A stretch of 60,408 nt of DNA from Silicimonas sp. (GCA_013002465.1 JABDJO010000043.1:1-60408), one strand, 5' to 3'. Shown: positions 44,865-54,959, counted from the first letter of the stretch. Numbers and translations: made by a program. The notes: generated by a model not told the origin, from the letters alone.

Positions 44865-47003
44865 TCAACGGTTGCCGAATAATTCGTCAAGGATGTTGAT
44901 GATCACCCTTTCGGCAGTGTTGCCACCAGAGTTGCGGCGTTGCCGTTCGCGTCCAGGAGTGGTCACGGCGACTGTCTCGGGAACCGACATTGGTAAAGCA
45001 CGGGGCGGCAGACCTTCGTGGATTCGGGTCATCGCCTCTTTCCAGATTTCAGCCGGAAGCCCGCCGCCGCCGACACCGGTAAGCGGCGTGTTGTCGTCGT
45101 ATCCCATCCAGACGCCAGCCACGTAATCAGCCGTAAAGCCGATGAACCAGGCATCGCGCGAGGCTTGCGTCGTGCCGGTTTTGCCCGCGACTTCGCGCCC
45201 CGGCAAAAGCCCGCGCCGACCGGTGCCTCGCTCGACGACCTGATGCATCATATAGACCAGTTCCTTGGCGGCTTTCGGGCTGATCACCCTTTCACCGATG
45301 CCGCCTTCTTGTTCAAGAAGCGACGAGTTGTCCCCTTTCAGGCGCAATTCGACCAGCCCGTACGGTTCAACAGACGAGCCGCCATTCAGGATACCGGCAT
45401 AGGCCCCCGTCATTTCCAACAGTGTCGACTCCGAGGTGCCAAGGGCGATGGCGGGGCCAACGGCCAGATCGCTCTCAATCCCGAAATCGGCGGCGATCTT
45501 GACCACGGCTTCGCGCCCAACCCGCTCCAGGATCTTCACAGCCGGGATGTTGCGCGACTGGGCCAGAGCCTGGGTCAGGGTCATCTTGCCCTTGAAATCC
45601 TTGGTGTAGTTCTTTGGGCACCACTGGCCCGAGCCGGGTACGTCCAGGCAATAGGGTTCATCCGTGACGGCCGCATTGGGCGAAAACCCTAGATCGAGCG
45701 CTGCGGCATAGACAAAAGGTTTGAACGACGATCCTGTCTGACGTTTTGCCTGAATGGCGCGGTTGAATTGCCCGGCGACACCCTTGAACTTGCGTCCGCC
45801 CACCATGGCGCGCACAGCGCCATCGGCACTCATCACAACAATGGCAGCCTGAGCTTTTGAACCCGACTTGACCTTGGTGTCGAAAATGAACTGAAGCGCC
45901 TCTTCGGCATCGCTTTGGATCTTCTGGTCAAACGTGGTGCGGATCACGACATCTTCGGTGGTTTCCTCGGTTAGGTAATTCGGGCCTTGGTCCATCACCC
46001 AATCGGCAAAGTACCCGCCCGCCCGGGCCTCGGCCGCGGAAGAAAGCTGCGCGGGATATTCCCTGGCATCGCGTGCATCTTCAGCCGAAAGATATCCCTG
46101 TTCTTCCATTAACTTGAGGATCGTGGCCGCCCTGTCGCGGCTGCGCTGCAAATTCGCCGTCGGGGCATATCGGCTTGGCGCCTTCAGAAGACCGGCAAGC
46201 ATTGCGGCCTCGGAGGGAAGAACTTCGTTGGCCGAAATGCCGAAATACCGTTGCGCCGCGGCCTCGAAACCCCGCGCGCCTGCGCCAAGATAGGCGCGGT
46301 TAAGATAGATCGTCAGGATATCATCCTTGGAATACCTGAGCTCCATCGCGAGAGCATAGAGCGCTTCCTTCACCTTGCGCACCAAGGTGGTACGGCGGCA
46401 ATCGGCTTCAAACTCGGCCTCGGTCATACCGCTGGCTGGCGTATAGCGCGTGCCCAGACACAACAGCTTGGCAGTTTGCTGGGTGATGGTCGAACCACCG
46501 TGCCCGGACAAGGGACCCCGTCCCTCGGAAAGGTTGATCCGCACCGCACTTGCGATGCCCCGTGGCGAGATGCCGAAATGGCCATAGAACCGCTTGTCCT
46601 CGGTGGCGATCACGGCATTCTTAAGATGCGGGGATACGGAATTTGCGGTGATCTGTCCTCCAAATTGCTCGCCCCGCCAGGCAAAGACCTTTCCATCCCG
46701 GTCCAGCAACGTCACCGACCCCCGCGAACGGCCGTCAACAAGTGCTGAAACCGGTGGAAGTGTTGCAGTATAGAAAAGCACAGCCCCCATGATTGCCAGC
46801 GTGACAAGGGCTGTGATGCGCCAGCCAATGCCCCAGATCAGGCGGGTAACAAGCCGCATTAGCCACACAAGCGGATTGCGCGACGTCTTTTTCTTGGGCG
46901 CCCGCCGTTTTCGCGGGGCCTTTCTTGTTGATTTCGCCGAGGCGCGTTTGTCAGCCACCAGGGCCGGTCGCGTTTTTTTTGACCCACTCATAACTTGGTC
47001 CAT
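44865..47003 (-). CDS. Class A penicillin-binding protein (transglycosylase/transpeptidase)
   Basis: A 712-residue bifunctional peptidoglycan synthase. A basic cytoplasmic tail (residues 1-45, RKAPRKRRAPKKKTSRNP) and one membrane helix (ALVTLAIMGAVLFYTATLPP) precede the GT51 domain: AVIATEDKRFYGHFGISPRG (catalytic Glu) and HGGSTITQQTAKLLCLG. The transpeptidase has QTGSSFKPFVYAAAL (SxxK serine), AQSRNIPAVK (SxN) and VAGKTGTTQ (KTG). ATG at 47003 after GGCAGGACA is preferred over ATG at 46991. Family is PBP1A/1C-like; the exact subclass is not certain. Confidence 0.93.
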   Translation of the reverse strand: MDQVMSGSKKTRPALVADKRASAKSTRKAPRKRRAPKKKTSRNPLVWLMRLVTRLIWGIGWRITALVTLAIMGAVLFYTATLPPVSALVDGRSRGSVTLLDRDGKVFAWRGEQFGGQITANSVSPHLKNAVIATEDKRFYGHFGISPRGIASAVRINLSEGRGPLSGHGGSTITQQTAKLLCLGTRYTPASGMTEAEFEADCRRTTLVRKVKEALYALAMELRYSKDDILTIYLNRAYLGAGARGFEAAAQRYFGISANEVLPSEAAMLAGLLKAPSRYAPTANLQRSRDRAATILKLMEEQGYLSAEDARDAREYPAQLSSAAEARAGGYFADWVMDQGPNYLTEETTEDVVIRTTFDQKIQSDAEEALQFIFDTKVKSGSKAQAAIVVMSADGAVRAMVGGRKFKGVAGQFNRAIQAKRQTGSSFKPFVYAAALDLGFSPNAAVTDEPYCLDVPGSGQWCPKNYTKDFKGKMTLTQALAQSRNIPAVKILERVGREAVVKIAADFGIESDLAVGPAIALGTSESTLLEMTGAYAGILNGGSSVEPYGLVELRLKGDNSSLLEQEGGIGERVISPKAAKELVYMMHQVVERGTGRRGLLPGREVAGKTGTTQASRDAWFIGFTADYVAGVWMGYDDNTPLTGVGGGGLPAEIWKEAMTRIHEGLPPRALPMSVPETVAVTTPGRERQRRNSGGNTAERVIINILDELFGNR

Positions 47004-47195
47004 TGTCCTGCCTGTCGGACAGATTACGATGTTCCGCAGGTCTGCACCAGATGGCGTGTTCGGCGCTTGAAGCGGCGGATAATTTGCAACACGCCAAGTG
47101 TGATTTATGCAGGCTGCAATCAAGAACCCCATCCCGTTCCATCGTGCACCAAGGGACCAGGTGGGGAAACGAGTTATTTGATAAGTGAGGATATC

Positions 47196-47615
47196 ATGCC
47201 AAGCCATCACACAGGGTCATGCCTTTGCAGAGCGGTGACTTTTCGGGTTGCAGGCCCTCTGCGCTCGGTGATTGCTTGCCATTGTCAACAGTGCCGGAAA
47301 TCGAGCGGGTTCCATGTGGCCGCCACGTCGGCGCCGCGAGGAACGGTTACCGTCGAGGGCGATGTTCAGTGGTACCAATCCTCGGCATCCGCGCGGCGTG
47401 GGTTCTGTCCCATATGCGGATCAAATCTGTTCTGGGACGGACCCGGAGAAAACTTGTCCATATTTGCCGGGGTGCTGGACGAACCGACGGGTCTTACGTT
47501 GATCGGGCATATTTATTGCGCCGACAAAGGAGACTATTATGAGATCGGCGATGATCTGCCCCAAGCGGCGGCCCGTGATCCCAGACTAACAACGATGGTG
47601 TCAGATCAGCAGTGA
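47196..47615 (+). CDS. GFA family zinc protein
   Basis: A 139-residue protein of the glutathione-dependent formaldehyde-activating (GFA, DUF636) fold. TGSCLCRAVTF, IACHCQQCRKSSGFHVA and RGFCPICGSNLFW place the seven zinc-binding cysteines of the family. Most such proteins are not proven formaldehyde enzymes. ATG at 47196 follows AGTGAGGATATC. It overlaps the 3' end of the convergent ogt gene by 15 bases. Confidence 0.92.
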   Translation: MPSHHTGSCLCRAVTFRVAGPLRSVIACHCQQCRKSSGFHVAATSAPRGTVTVEGDVQWYQSSASARRGFCPICGSNLFWDGPGENLSIFAGVLDEPTGLTLIGHIYCADKGDYYEIGDDLPQAAARDPRLTTMVSDQQ

Positions 47616-48053
47616 CGCAGCCCCTTCAAGTTTTAACAGCGCGACCTTTTTCTCGATCCCGTCGGGTGCCGAGAAACCACCAAGATTGGTGCTGCCAGTA
47701 ACGCGATGGCAAGGGATGATGATCCCGATCGGATTTGCGCCACATGCCTGCCCGGCGGCCTGGGCGGATATCCCAAGCTGCTTTGCCATATCTCCGTAAG
47801 TCCTTGTTTCACCGTATGGAATATCACAAAGCGCGTCCAAGAAGCGTTGTTGTGACGGCGTCACCTTTGGCGCAAGAGGAAGGGTGAAACGGGTAAGATC
47901 GCCCTCGAAGTATCGCTTCAGCTGTCGAACCGCCTCATCCAGCAGTGGGGTATGGTCGTCGTCGCCGTCACGCCAAAGCAAGCGGGTAAGGTCGCCGTCT
48001 TCTTCGACCAAGGTCAACGGACCTATTGGGCTATCCATGGACAGGGATGGCAT
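47601..48053 (-). CDS. ogt: Methylated-DNA-protein-cysteine methyltransferase
   Basis: A 150-residue suicide repair protein for O6-methylguanine. IIIPCHRVTGSTNLGGFSAP contains the PCHRV active site; IPYGETRTYGDMAKQLGISA is the DNA-binding helix block. It is the short Ogt form without an Ada domain. ATG at 48053 (MPSLSMDSPIGPL) is the natural start; 14 extra upstream residues are atypical. Confidence 0.95.
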   Translation of the reverse strand: MPSLSMDSPIGPLTLVEEDGDLTRLLWRDGDDDHTPLLDEAVRQLKRYFEGDLTRFTLPLAPKVTPSQQRFLDALCDIPYGETRTYGDMAKQLGISAQAAGQACGANPIGIIIPCHRVTGSTNLGGFSAPDGIEKKVALLKLEGAASLLI

Positions 48054-48111
48054 ACGAATGATCGTGACCTCAAAGGCCGTCAAAGGCAATTTCAAAGCTC
48101 CGAACCCTTAT

Positions 48112-48246
48112 ATGAAGGGTGACGCAGTTGTGAGGTGTGTTGGCAGCACTTCTCTCGTCCAAAACCGCCTGGTCGCGGTGCCATTTGTGGTCAATGTACT
48201 CGAAGACGGCAAGTTCGAGACGCCTTTCGACACCGAGGTTGACTGA
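48112..48246 (+). pseudogene. Unidentified 44-codon fragment
   Basis: ATG at 48112 opens MKGDAVVRCVGSTSLVQNRL and ends FVVNVLEDGKFETPFDTEVD then stop. It reads like the C-terminal end of a larger protein and has no RBS. Because it lies just before the livH remnant, it may come from the same lost transporter locus (for example a substrate-binding protein), but I cannot establish that. Confidence 0.35.
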
Positions 48247-48336
48247 ACCGCCGGCATGGTGGCGCACTCCCCGCCGTCGCGAATGGCCCCTGGCTGAAAT
48301 TTGCCCCCGGGGCATTCATCCCCCACGAGCATTGAG

Positions 48337-48609
48337 ATGGTACAGACACTCGCCAGCGGTATCCATCTGGGTGCGCAATACGTGATGATTGCCCTTGGAT
48401 TGACATTGATTTTTGCGCTGACGGACCTGCTGAACTTTGCGCACCGGCAAATGTACGTCTTGCGCGGCTTCGTCACCCAGACCTTCTACGGTCAACTCGG
48501 CTGCCCGTTTGTGCTGGCGCCTTTGATGTCATGCATCACACTGGCTGTGATGGGGGCACTCGTCGAAAAGTGCCAGTTCGGCCCGGTCATTCGCCGTTCC
48601 GCGCCAGTG
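48337..48609 (+). pseudogene. Truncated branched-chain amino acid ABC permease (livH-like)
   Basis: About 90 residues resembling the LivH N terminus: GIHLGAQYVMIALGLTLIFA, LTDLLNFAHRQMYVLRGFVT and LAPLMSCITLAVMGALVEKC. A normal LivH has about 290 residues; homology stops near RRSAP, directly at the 3' end of ileS, and the frame then runs antisense into ileS. The conserved NFAHG and LGAF glycines appear as Arg (NFAHRQMYVLRGF), consistent with decay. No other liv genes are nearby. Interpreted as a deletion remnant. Confidence 0.7.
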
Positions 48610-48634
48610 AAAGCCCGGCCATCGGCAAAGACTG

Positions 48635-51574
48635 TCAACCCAGGGCGTCGTTGCACCTGGCACAGGTTCCTGGATGGGCGTGGGTCCCGACATCAGGCAG
48701 AATTTTCCAGCAGCGTTGGCATTTCTCGCCGTCGGCGGTTTCAAATACCACGCCAATGCCTGAGGTTTCAGGCAGCCGGAAAGCTTCCGAAGGTGCCGGG
48801 TCCGAGGTGACCGAGATGCCGCTGGTGATACAGATGTCGGCAAAATCGACAGTTTTAAGCGCCTCGATCACGTCCGTATCTTCGATGTGGACCACCGGCG
48901 CGGCTTCAAGCGACGCTCCGATCACCTTGTCTCGGCGTTGAACTTCGAGCGCGGCGGTGACGACGCGGCGCGTGCGACGGATGCCGGACCATTTCTGTGC
49001 CAGTGGTTCATCAAGCCAGTCGGCAGGAGTATTAGGCATGTCCGTCAAATGGATCGAGGTTTCGGCGCCCGGGAAACGTTCAAGCCAGACTTCCTCCATG
49101 GTGAACACCAGGACCGGCGCAAGCCAGGTGGTGAGGCGATGGAACAAGAGATCCAGGACAGTGCGCGCGGCGCGGCGCTCAATGCTGCCATCGGCGTCGC
49201 AATAGAGCGTGTCCTTGCGGATGTCGAAATAGAAAGACGAAAGATCGGCGTTCGCGAAATCGAAAACCTCGCGAAAAACGCCCTGAAAATCGTAGGCGTC
49301 ATAGCCTGTGCGCACCTTGTGATCGAGTTCCGCCATGCGGTGGAGGACCCATCGTTCAAGTTCGGGCATGTCATCGGCGGCGATTTTTTCATCGTCCGAG
49401 AACCCGGTGAGGTTTCCGAGCAAAAAGCGCATCGTGTTCCGAAGTCGGCGATAGCTGTCTGCCACACCCTTCAAGATCTCCGGGCCGATCCGCTGGTCGC
49501 CGGTATAATCGGTTTGGGCGACCCAGAGGCGAAGGATATCGGCGCCGTATTGGTTGACAACCTCGTCCGGCAAGATGGTGTTGCCCAAGGACTTGGACAT
49601 CTTGTTGCCCTTCTCGTCGAGCGTGAAGCCGTGAGTGAGGACCCCGCGATACGGCGCACGACCGTTGGTGCCGCAGGATTGCAGAAGGGATGAGTGAAAC
49701 CAGCCGCGGTGCTGGTCGGTGCCTTCCAGGTAAAGATCGGCGATGCCGTCTTCCGAGCCGTCGTCGCGGTCCCGCAGAACAAATGCGTGGGTAGAGCCGG
49801 AATCGAACCAGACGTCGAGGATGTCGGTGACTTGGTCGTAATCGTCATGGGCGACGTCATTGCCAAGGAAACGTTCCTTGGCACCCGGTTTGTACCAGGC
49901 GTCGGCCCCTTCGGCTTCGAAGGCTTCCAAGATGCGGGCGTTGACGGCTTCGTTGCGCAACAGGAAATCATCGTCAGTCGGCAGGGCGCTTTTCTTCACG
50001 AAACAAGTCAACGGCACACCCCAGGCGCGTTGGCGGGAAAGGACCCAGTCGGGGCGGGCTTCCATCATCGAGTAAAGACGGTTGCGGCCCGATTTCGGGG
50101 TCCATTTGACGTTGTCGATCTCGGTCAGGGCGCGCTCGCGGATGGTGGTGCCGTATTCGTCCTGGCCGTCGCCCACGGGTCTGTCGATCGCGGCGAACCA
50201 TTGGGGCGTATTGCGATAGATAATCGGGGCCTTGGAGCGCCAACTATGCGGATAGCTGTGCTTGATCTTGCCGCGGGCCAGAAGGCCGCCGGTTTCCACC
50301 AGCTTGTCGATCACCGCCTTGTTGGCGGTGCCTTCGCCGCCCTTGCGGCTGAGAATGTATTGACCCCCGAAGAAGGGCAGGTCATCGCGGAATTTGCCGT
50401 CGTCTTCGACGTTGTAGGTTATGACCTTGTCCAGCATGCCAAGGTCGCGGAAAAGTTCGTATTCTTCCATCCCGTGGGAGGGGGCACAGTGGACAAAGCC
50501 GGTGCCTTCCTCGTCGGTGACGAAATCGGCGGCGCGGAAGTCGCGGGGCTCGTCCCATTCGCCTTTGGAGTCCGGGGTGTTGGCGAGGGGGTGCGCGACG
50601 CCGGTGATGGCGGACGGGTCCACGTCGCACAACCGGCGGCACATGGTGTCATCGAGGCGGGCGCGGGTCATGACGTCGGCGGCCAGCTTGTCAGCAAGGA
50701 TGTATTTTTCGCCGATGCGGGCCCAGCATTCCTCGGGGCGGCCGGTGATCTCGTAAAGGCCGTAGGAGATGTCGCTGCCGTAGACCACGGCCTTGTTGGA
50801 CGGGATGGTCCAGGGCGTGGTTGTCCAGATTACTACATGCGAGCCGAGCAATTGTTGCGAACGCTTTTCGACGTCCGCCAAGTCTGTCCCTGATGCCCCA
50901 AGTTCAACGACCTTGAACTTCACCCAAACCGTAAAACTTTCCTTGTCGTGGTACTCCACCTCGGCCTCGGCGAGCGCGGTCTGCTCAATAGGCGACCACA
51001 TCACAGGCTTGGAACCCTGGTACAACGTGCCGTTCATCAGGAATTTCTGGAACTCTTCGGCAATCACGCGTTCGGCATGGAAATCCATCGTCAGGTACGG
51101 CTCGGCCCATTTGCCGGTCACGCCCAGACGTTTGAACTCCTCGCGCTGGATGTCGATCCAGCCCGTCGCGAACTCGCGGCATTCTTGGCGGAACTCGACG
51201 ATGTCGACGTCGTCCTTGTTCTTGCCTTTCTTCCTGTACTGCTCCTCGATCTTCCATTCGATCGGCAGACCATGGCAGTCCCAGCCAGGGATATAGCGCG
51301 CGTCCTTACCCATCATCTGCTGGCTGCGTACCACCATGTCCTTCAGGATCTTGTTCAGCGCGTGGCCGATATGGAGGTGGCCGTTGGCATAAGGCGGCCC
51401 GTCGTGGAGCGTGAAGGGCGCACGGCCCGAAGTCTCGCGCAGACGGTCATAGACGCCAATCTTCTCCCATCTTTCAAGCCAGGCAGGTTCGCGTTTCGGA
51501 AGTCCCGCGCGCATCGGAAATTCGGTTTCCGGCAGGTTCAGCGTGTCTTTATAGTCGGGCGTTTCGGCAGACAT
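48635..51574 (-). CDS. ileS: Isoleucyl-tRNA synthetase
   Basis: A 979-residue class I aminoacyl-tRNA synthetase. GPPYANGHLHIGHALNKILK is the HIGH motif, NKMSKSLGNTILPDE the KMSKS loop, WTTTPWTIPSNKAVV the editing-domain threonine-rich block, and the C terminus has the zinc ribbon KCQRCWKILP and GTCARCNDAL. ATG at 51574 after GAAGGACAAGAT is preferred over the 19-residue-longer frame. Length is typical for the bacterial type. Confidence 0.98.
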   Translation of the reverse strand: MSAETPDYKDTLNLPETEFPMRAGLPKREPAWLERWEKIGVYDRLRETSGRAPFTLHDGPPYANGHLHIGHALNKILKDMVVRSQQMMGKDARYIPGWDCHGLPIEWKIEEQYRKKGKNKDDVDIVEFRQECREFATGWIDIQREEFKRLGVTGKWAEPYLTMDFHAERVIAEEFQKFLMNGTLYQGSKPVMWSPIEQTALAEAEVEYHDKESFTVWVKFKVVELGASGTDLADVEKRSQQLLGSHVVIWTTTPWTIPSNKAVVYGSDISYGLYEITGRPEECWARIGEKYILADKLAADVMTRARLDDTMCRRLCDVDPSAITGVAHPLANTPDSKGEWDEPRDFRAADFVTDEEGTGFVHCAPSHGMEEYELFRDLGMLDKVITYNVEDDGKFRDDLPFFGGQYILSRKGGEGTANKAVIDKLVETGGLLARGKIKHSYPHSWRSKAPIIYRNTPQWFAAIDRPVGDGQDEYGTTIRERALTEIDNVKWTPKSGRNRLYSMMEARPDWVLSRQRAWGVPLTCFVKKSALPTDDDFLLRNEAVNARILEAFEAEGADAWYKPGAKERFLGNDVAHDDYDQVTDILDVWFDSGSTHAFVLRDRDDGSEDGIADLYLEGTDQHRGWFHSSLLQSCGTNGRAPYRGVLTHGFTLDEKGNKMSKSLGNTILPDEVVNQYGADILRLWVAQTDYTGDQRIGPEILKGVADSYRRLRNTMRFLLGNLTGFSDDEKIAADDMPELERWVLHRMAELDHKVRTGYDAYDFQGVFREVFDFANADLSSFYFDIRKDTLYCDADGSIERRAARTVLDLLFHRLTTWLAPVLVFTMEEVWLERFPGAETSIHLTDMPNTPADWLDEPLAQKWSGIRRTRRVVTAALEVQRRDKVIGASLEAAPVVHIEDTDVIEALKTVDFADICITSGISVTSDPAPSEAFRLPETSGIGVVFETADGEKCQRCWKILPDVGTHAHPGTCARCNDALG

Positions 51575-51824
51575 ATCTTGTCCTTCGGGAATGGGCAGGG
51601 GCGGTGGAGCCATGCTCGACACCTGGAACAACCCGGCGGCTCGTCAGTTTCAGAGCGCCGGGACAGTAATTCGAATGATGATCGCCAACCGGGTCATGAA
51701 AAAGGCTTATAGGCAAGGGGCTCAGGCAGGACAAGCGCCCATTGGTGACGATGATTTGCACTTGAATTGCCGGTTTCCCCCAAGGTCGACCTGTGCGATC
51801 CCTTGGGGTAGCGACGGAGGCAAT

Positions 51825-52715
51825 ATGGAAGACGATTTCGACGACAGAAAGACCCGCGCAAGCGGTTGGTTTCGCGCCCTGCGCGACGAGATCGTGGCCG
51901 CTTTCGAGGATGTGGAAGACAGCCAGACCAAGGGGCCGTTGTCCGACATGGCGCCCGGCCGGTTCGAAGTGACCCAGACCAAACGTTCGTCAGACGATGG
52001 CTCGGACGCAGGCGGTGGCTTGATGAGTGTTATGCGGGGAGGCCGCGTGTTCGAGAAGGTGGGCGTCAACGTCTCGACCGTCTTCGGCACTTTGGGCGAG
52101 CGTGCTCAAAAGGCGATGGCCGCGCGCGGAGTGCCCGGAATGGAGGACGATCCGCGATTCTGGGCCAGCGGAATATCCCTTGTCGCCCACATGCAGAACC
52201 CGCATGTGCCCGCCGTGCATATGAACACCCGCATGTTCTGGACGCCCCACGCCTGTTGGTTTGGGGGCGGATCGGATCTGAACCCTTGCATCGAGTATGA
52301 CGAGGACACGCGCGATTTCCATGACGTTCAAAAGGCGCATTGTGACCCCCACGGCAGCGATATCTATCCTAAGCTGAAGGCCTGGGCGGACGAGTATTTC
52401 TATGTGCCGCACAGAGGTCGCGCGCGCGGCGTCGGTGGAATTTTCTTTGACGACCTGAACACCGGAGATTGGGAGGCGGATTTCGCCTTCACTCAGGATG
52501 TGGGCCGGGCGTTCCTTAAGGCGTATCTACCTTTGGTCGAACGCCGCCGGAATATGGACTGGAGCGATGCGGACAAGGAAACGCAGCTTGTTCACCGGGG
52601 ACTCTATGCGGAGTACAATTTGGTATATGACAGGGGCACAAAGTTTGGACTGGAAACCGGCCATGATGCCAATGCCGTGTTGATGAGCTTGCCGCCCTTG
52701 GCAAAATGGATTTGA
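51825..52715 (+). CDS. hemF: Oxygen-dependent coproporphyrinogen III oxidase
   Basis: A 296-residue enzyme decarboxylating coproporphyrinogen III with O2 in haem (and bacteriochlorophyll) synthesis. SLVAHMQNPHVPAVHMNTRM, WWFGGG-type block ACWFGGGSDLNPC, PHRGRARGVGGIFFDDLN and RGLYAEYNLVYDRGTKFGLE are all signature regions. ATG at 51825 follows CGACGGAGGC. It is monocistronic; no FNR-type box was recognised in the 250 bases upstream. Confidence 0.97.
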   Translation: MEDDFDDRKTRASGWFRALRDEIVAAFEDVEDSQTKGPLSDMAPGRFEVTQTKRSSDDGSDAGGGLMSVMRGGRVFEKVGVNVSTVFGTLGERAQKAMAARGVPGMEDDPRFWASGISLVAHMQNPHVPAVHMNTRMFWTPHACWFGGGSDLNPCIEYDEDTRDFHDVQKAHCDPHGSDIYPKLKAWADEYFYVPHRGRARGVGGIFFDDLNTGDWEADFAFTQDVGRAFLKAYLPLVERRRNMDWSDADKETQLVHRGLYAEYNLVYDRGTKFGLETGHDANAVLMSLPPLAKWI

Positions 52716-52770
52716 TGCTCGCCGGTGGCGCTACGCCGGGATGCTTTTCGAACAGATGACGACTTGAGCG

Positions 52771-53517
52771 TCAGCGACGGAGTGCGGGCAGACCAATGCC
52801 CACGGCCTCGAACCCGCCATCCGCAGCAAGGCACTGGCCTGTGATGAAACTGGCCTTGTCCGAACAGAGGAACACGATTGCCTCGGCAATTTCGCGCTCG
52901 CTTCCATATCGGTTGAGCGGAAGCGCGTCGTGGTAGGCATCTATGATATCCTTGGAATGGACCGCCATCGCCAGCTTTGTTTGCACGGGGCCCGGTGCCA
53001 CCGCATTTGCCCGGATTCCATATTCCCCAAGCTCTGCGGCCTGCTGGAGCGTCAGTTGGATTACGGCAGCTTTGGACGTGCCATAAGCCACCCGCAGGGT
53101 CGATGCGCGCAGGCCCGAGATCGACGCAATGTTGACGATTGCGCCCTTGGTTTCTTTCAGGGCGGGCGTGGCGGCCTGAGTACATAGAAATGGTCCGTCC
53201 AGGTTCGTCGCCATAACGGTTTTCCAGCGCTCGAACGACGTGTCCTCGATGGGGCCGAAATCGGCGACGCCGGCATTGTTTACCAAGGCGTCGACGCGGT
53301 TGAATGACGCCCGCACCTCGCCAATCATTGCATCGACCTGATCGGGGAAGGAAACGTCGCAAACGACCGGATGAACGCCTTCAAGGGATTCGGATGCCGC
53401 CAGAAGCGCAGGTGCATCCCGGTCGATCATGGCGACTTGCCAGCCCTCTTCAAGAAAGAGTTTCGTTGAAGCCAGGCCTATCCCCCGCGCAGCACCAGTG
53501 ACGATTGCGGTCTTCAT
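52771..53517 (-). CDS. SDR family oxidoreductase
   Basis: A 248-residue classical short-chain dehydrogenase. VTGAARGIGLAST is the NAD(P) loop (TGxxxGIG), VDALVNNAGVADFG the NNAG motif, IVNIASISGL the catalytic serine and VAYGTSKAAVIQL the YxxxK pair. Asp in MIDRDAPA after strand 2 favours NAD(H). The start overlaps the HupE stop by four bases. Substrate unknown. Confidence 0.92.
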   Translation of the reverse strand: MKTAIVTGAARGIGLASTKLFLEEGWQVAMIDRDAPALLAASESLEGVHPVVCDVSFPDQVDAMIGEVRASFNRVDALVNNAGVADFGPIEDTSFERWKTVMATNLDGPFLCTQAATPALKETKGAIVNIASISGLRASTLRVAYGTSKAAVIQLTLQQAAELGEYGIRANAVAPGPVQTKLAMAVHSKDIIDAYHDALPLNRYGSEREIAEAIVFLCSDKASFITGQCLAADGGFEAVGIGLPALRR

Positions 53518-54959
53518 GGAAACTCTCTGGCGGTGTCAGGGCCGCCAAGCGATTGCATACGCAATGCCAATACCCAAATCAAAGTGAGGAAGAGCGTGAC
53601 CAGCCAATCGCCTGAAGTGAACGCGGCAACGACAGCAAGAAACATCCCGAACGATGTCAGAATACCTGCAAAATCGCGCACGTTATCGTATGTGCTGCCA
53701 ACAAGCGATACCACTGTCAGGAGGAACGCCAGCGCCGCCCCCGCCGCCAGGGTCCAAACGGTTGAGAAACCGCCTTCGGTTAAGGCGGAAAACAGTGCCC
53801 AGGGTCCGGTGGCACCAATAACGTCCGTGCGTTCAAACACCCAGAATACCGCGATCATGGCGATCGCGATCGACACCGGGGCGGCAATGCGTCGATGATA
53901 CCATTCATAACGCCCAAAAAGCGCCGCCAGAGCAATCCACGCAGCGGCAATGACTGCAAGCTGCCCGACCTCAACACCTACATTGAAGCCGATCAGTTTT
54001 GCCACGAAGTTCGAAGAACCCAAACCGAAGTCTTGCAAGACCGCTGCAAATCCCAACCCATGGAGAAGACCGAAGCAGAACACGACCACAGGCCGCCAGG
54101 GCACAAGCCGCCGCACCAGAACGTTCTCGATGCCCACATAAACGATGGAAGCCGCAATGAGCGGCTCGACCAGTTCGGGCGGAAGTCGAAGGATGTCAAG
54201 CGCTCCGAGCGCCAGTGTGACGGTGTGGGCCAGTGTAAATGCCGTCACCTGCCAAAGAAGGGGCCTGAGGTTCAGGGACAAAAGGAAAAGCCCAAGGACG
54301 AATAAAATATGGTCCAAGCCCTGCGGCACGATGTGGTCGAACCCCACCGCGACATAGTCAAGAAAGGCTTTGAATGCGCCTTGGGCACTTCCGCCAGTTC
54401 GGGGAATTGGGTCAGAGATTTGCCCGGCTGTCAGATAACCCGCATAGCCGTCTTCAATGGTGCGCTGCCGGACAATGAGCGGGCCAAGGTCGGCGGCCCA
54501 ACCGATAGTAATAGGGTCGTTTCCCGGTGGTAGAATGGCCGTTAGTTCAATGGTCGAGGTCCGGGCCAACTCGATGTCGCCCGGAGCGGGTATGCTGATC
54601 GAGGTGAGCTCGGGCGTCAGCCGCACGTCGCCCGCCATGATGAAGAACTTGTCGCGCAGACCGGGCCAAGCGGCACGAAACGCATCTTCCATGGCAGCGG
54701 GGTCAAGGGCGCGCAAGCGAAGATACTCGTCTTCCTGATCCGAGGCGTTGGTATCTTCCAGCCCCTCAAGGTCGATGCCAGCGACGGGGGCCTCGATTAT
54801 CCATTCGACGAAGATTTCCAGTTTGTCTTCGACCATCTCGATGTCCATCACGCCGGGCTGGACTTCGTGCGCTCGCGCGGCTGTGAGGACAAGAAGGCTT
54901 GACAGCAGAGCCGCAAGGATCACCTTCAATCGAATAGAATGTGAAAGTAAGACCGTCAT
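53514..54959 (-). CDS. HupE/UreJ family membrane protein
   Basis: A 481-residue protein: signal peptide (LKVILAALLSSLLVLTAARA), a periplasmic domain of about 200 residues, then a HupE/UreJ membrane domain with about seven helices. VGFDHIVPQGLDHILFVLGL is the diagnostic HxxxDHxxF block with metal-binding histidines, and CFGLLHGLGFAAVL follows. HupE/UreJ relatives transport nickel or cobalt; this large form is an uncharacterised subfamily. AGAAGGG eight bases before ATG 54959 supports the start, which overlaps the divergent gene's ATG. Confidence 0.85.
   Translation of the reverse strand: MTVLLSHSIRLKVILAALLSSLLVLTAARAHEVQPGVMDIEMVEDKLEIFVEWIIEAPVAGIDLEGLEDTNASDQEDEYLRLRALDPAAMEDAFRAAWPGLRDKFFIMAGDVRLTPELTSISIPAPGDIELARTSTIELTAILPPGNDPITIGWAADLGPLIVRQRTIEDGYAGYLTAGQISDPIPRTGGSAQGAFKAFLDYVAVGFDHIVPQGLDHILFVLGLFLLSLNLRPLLWQVTAFTLAHTVTLALGALDILRLPPELVEPLIAASIVYVGIENVLVRRLVPWRPVVVFCFGLLHGLGFAAVLQDFGLGSSNFVAKLIGFNVGVEVGQLAVIAAAWIALAALFGRYEWYHRRIAAPVSIAIAMIAVFWVFERTDVIGATGPWALFSALTEGGFSTVWTLAAGAALAFLLTVVSLVGSTYDNVRDFAGILTSFGMFLAVVAAFTSGDWLVTLFLTLIWVLALRMQSLGGPDTAREFP

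Noticed and set aside
49694..50893. 399-codon open frame on the plus strand
   Set aside because: Antisense to ileS; a shadow of GC-rich codon bias with no family motif.
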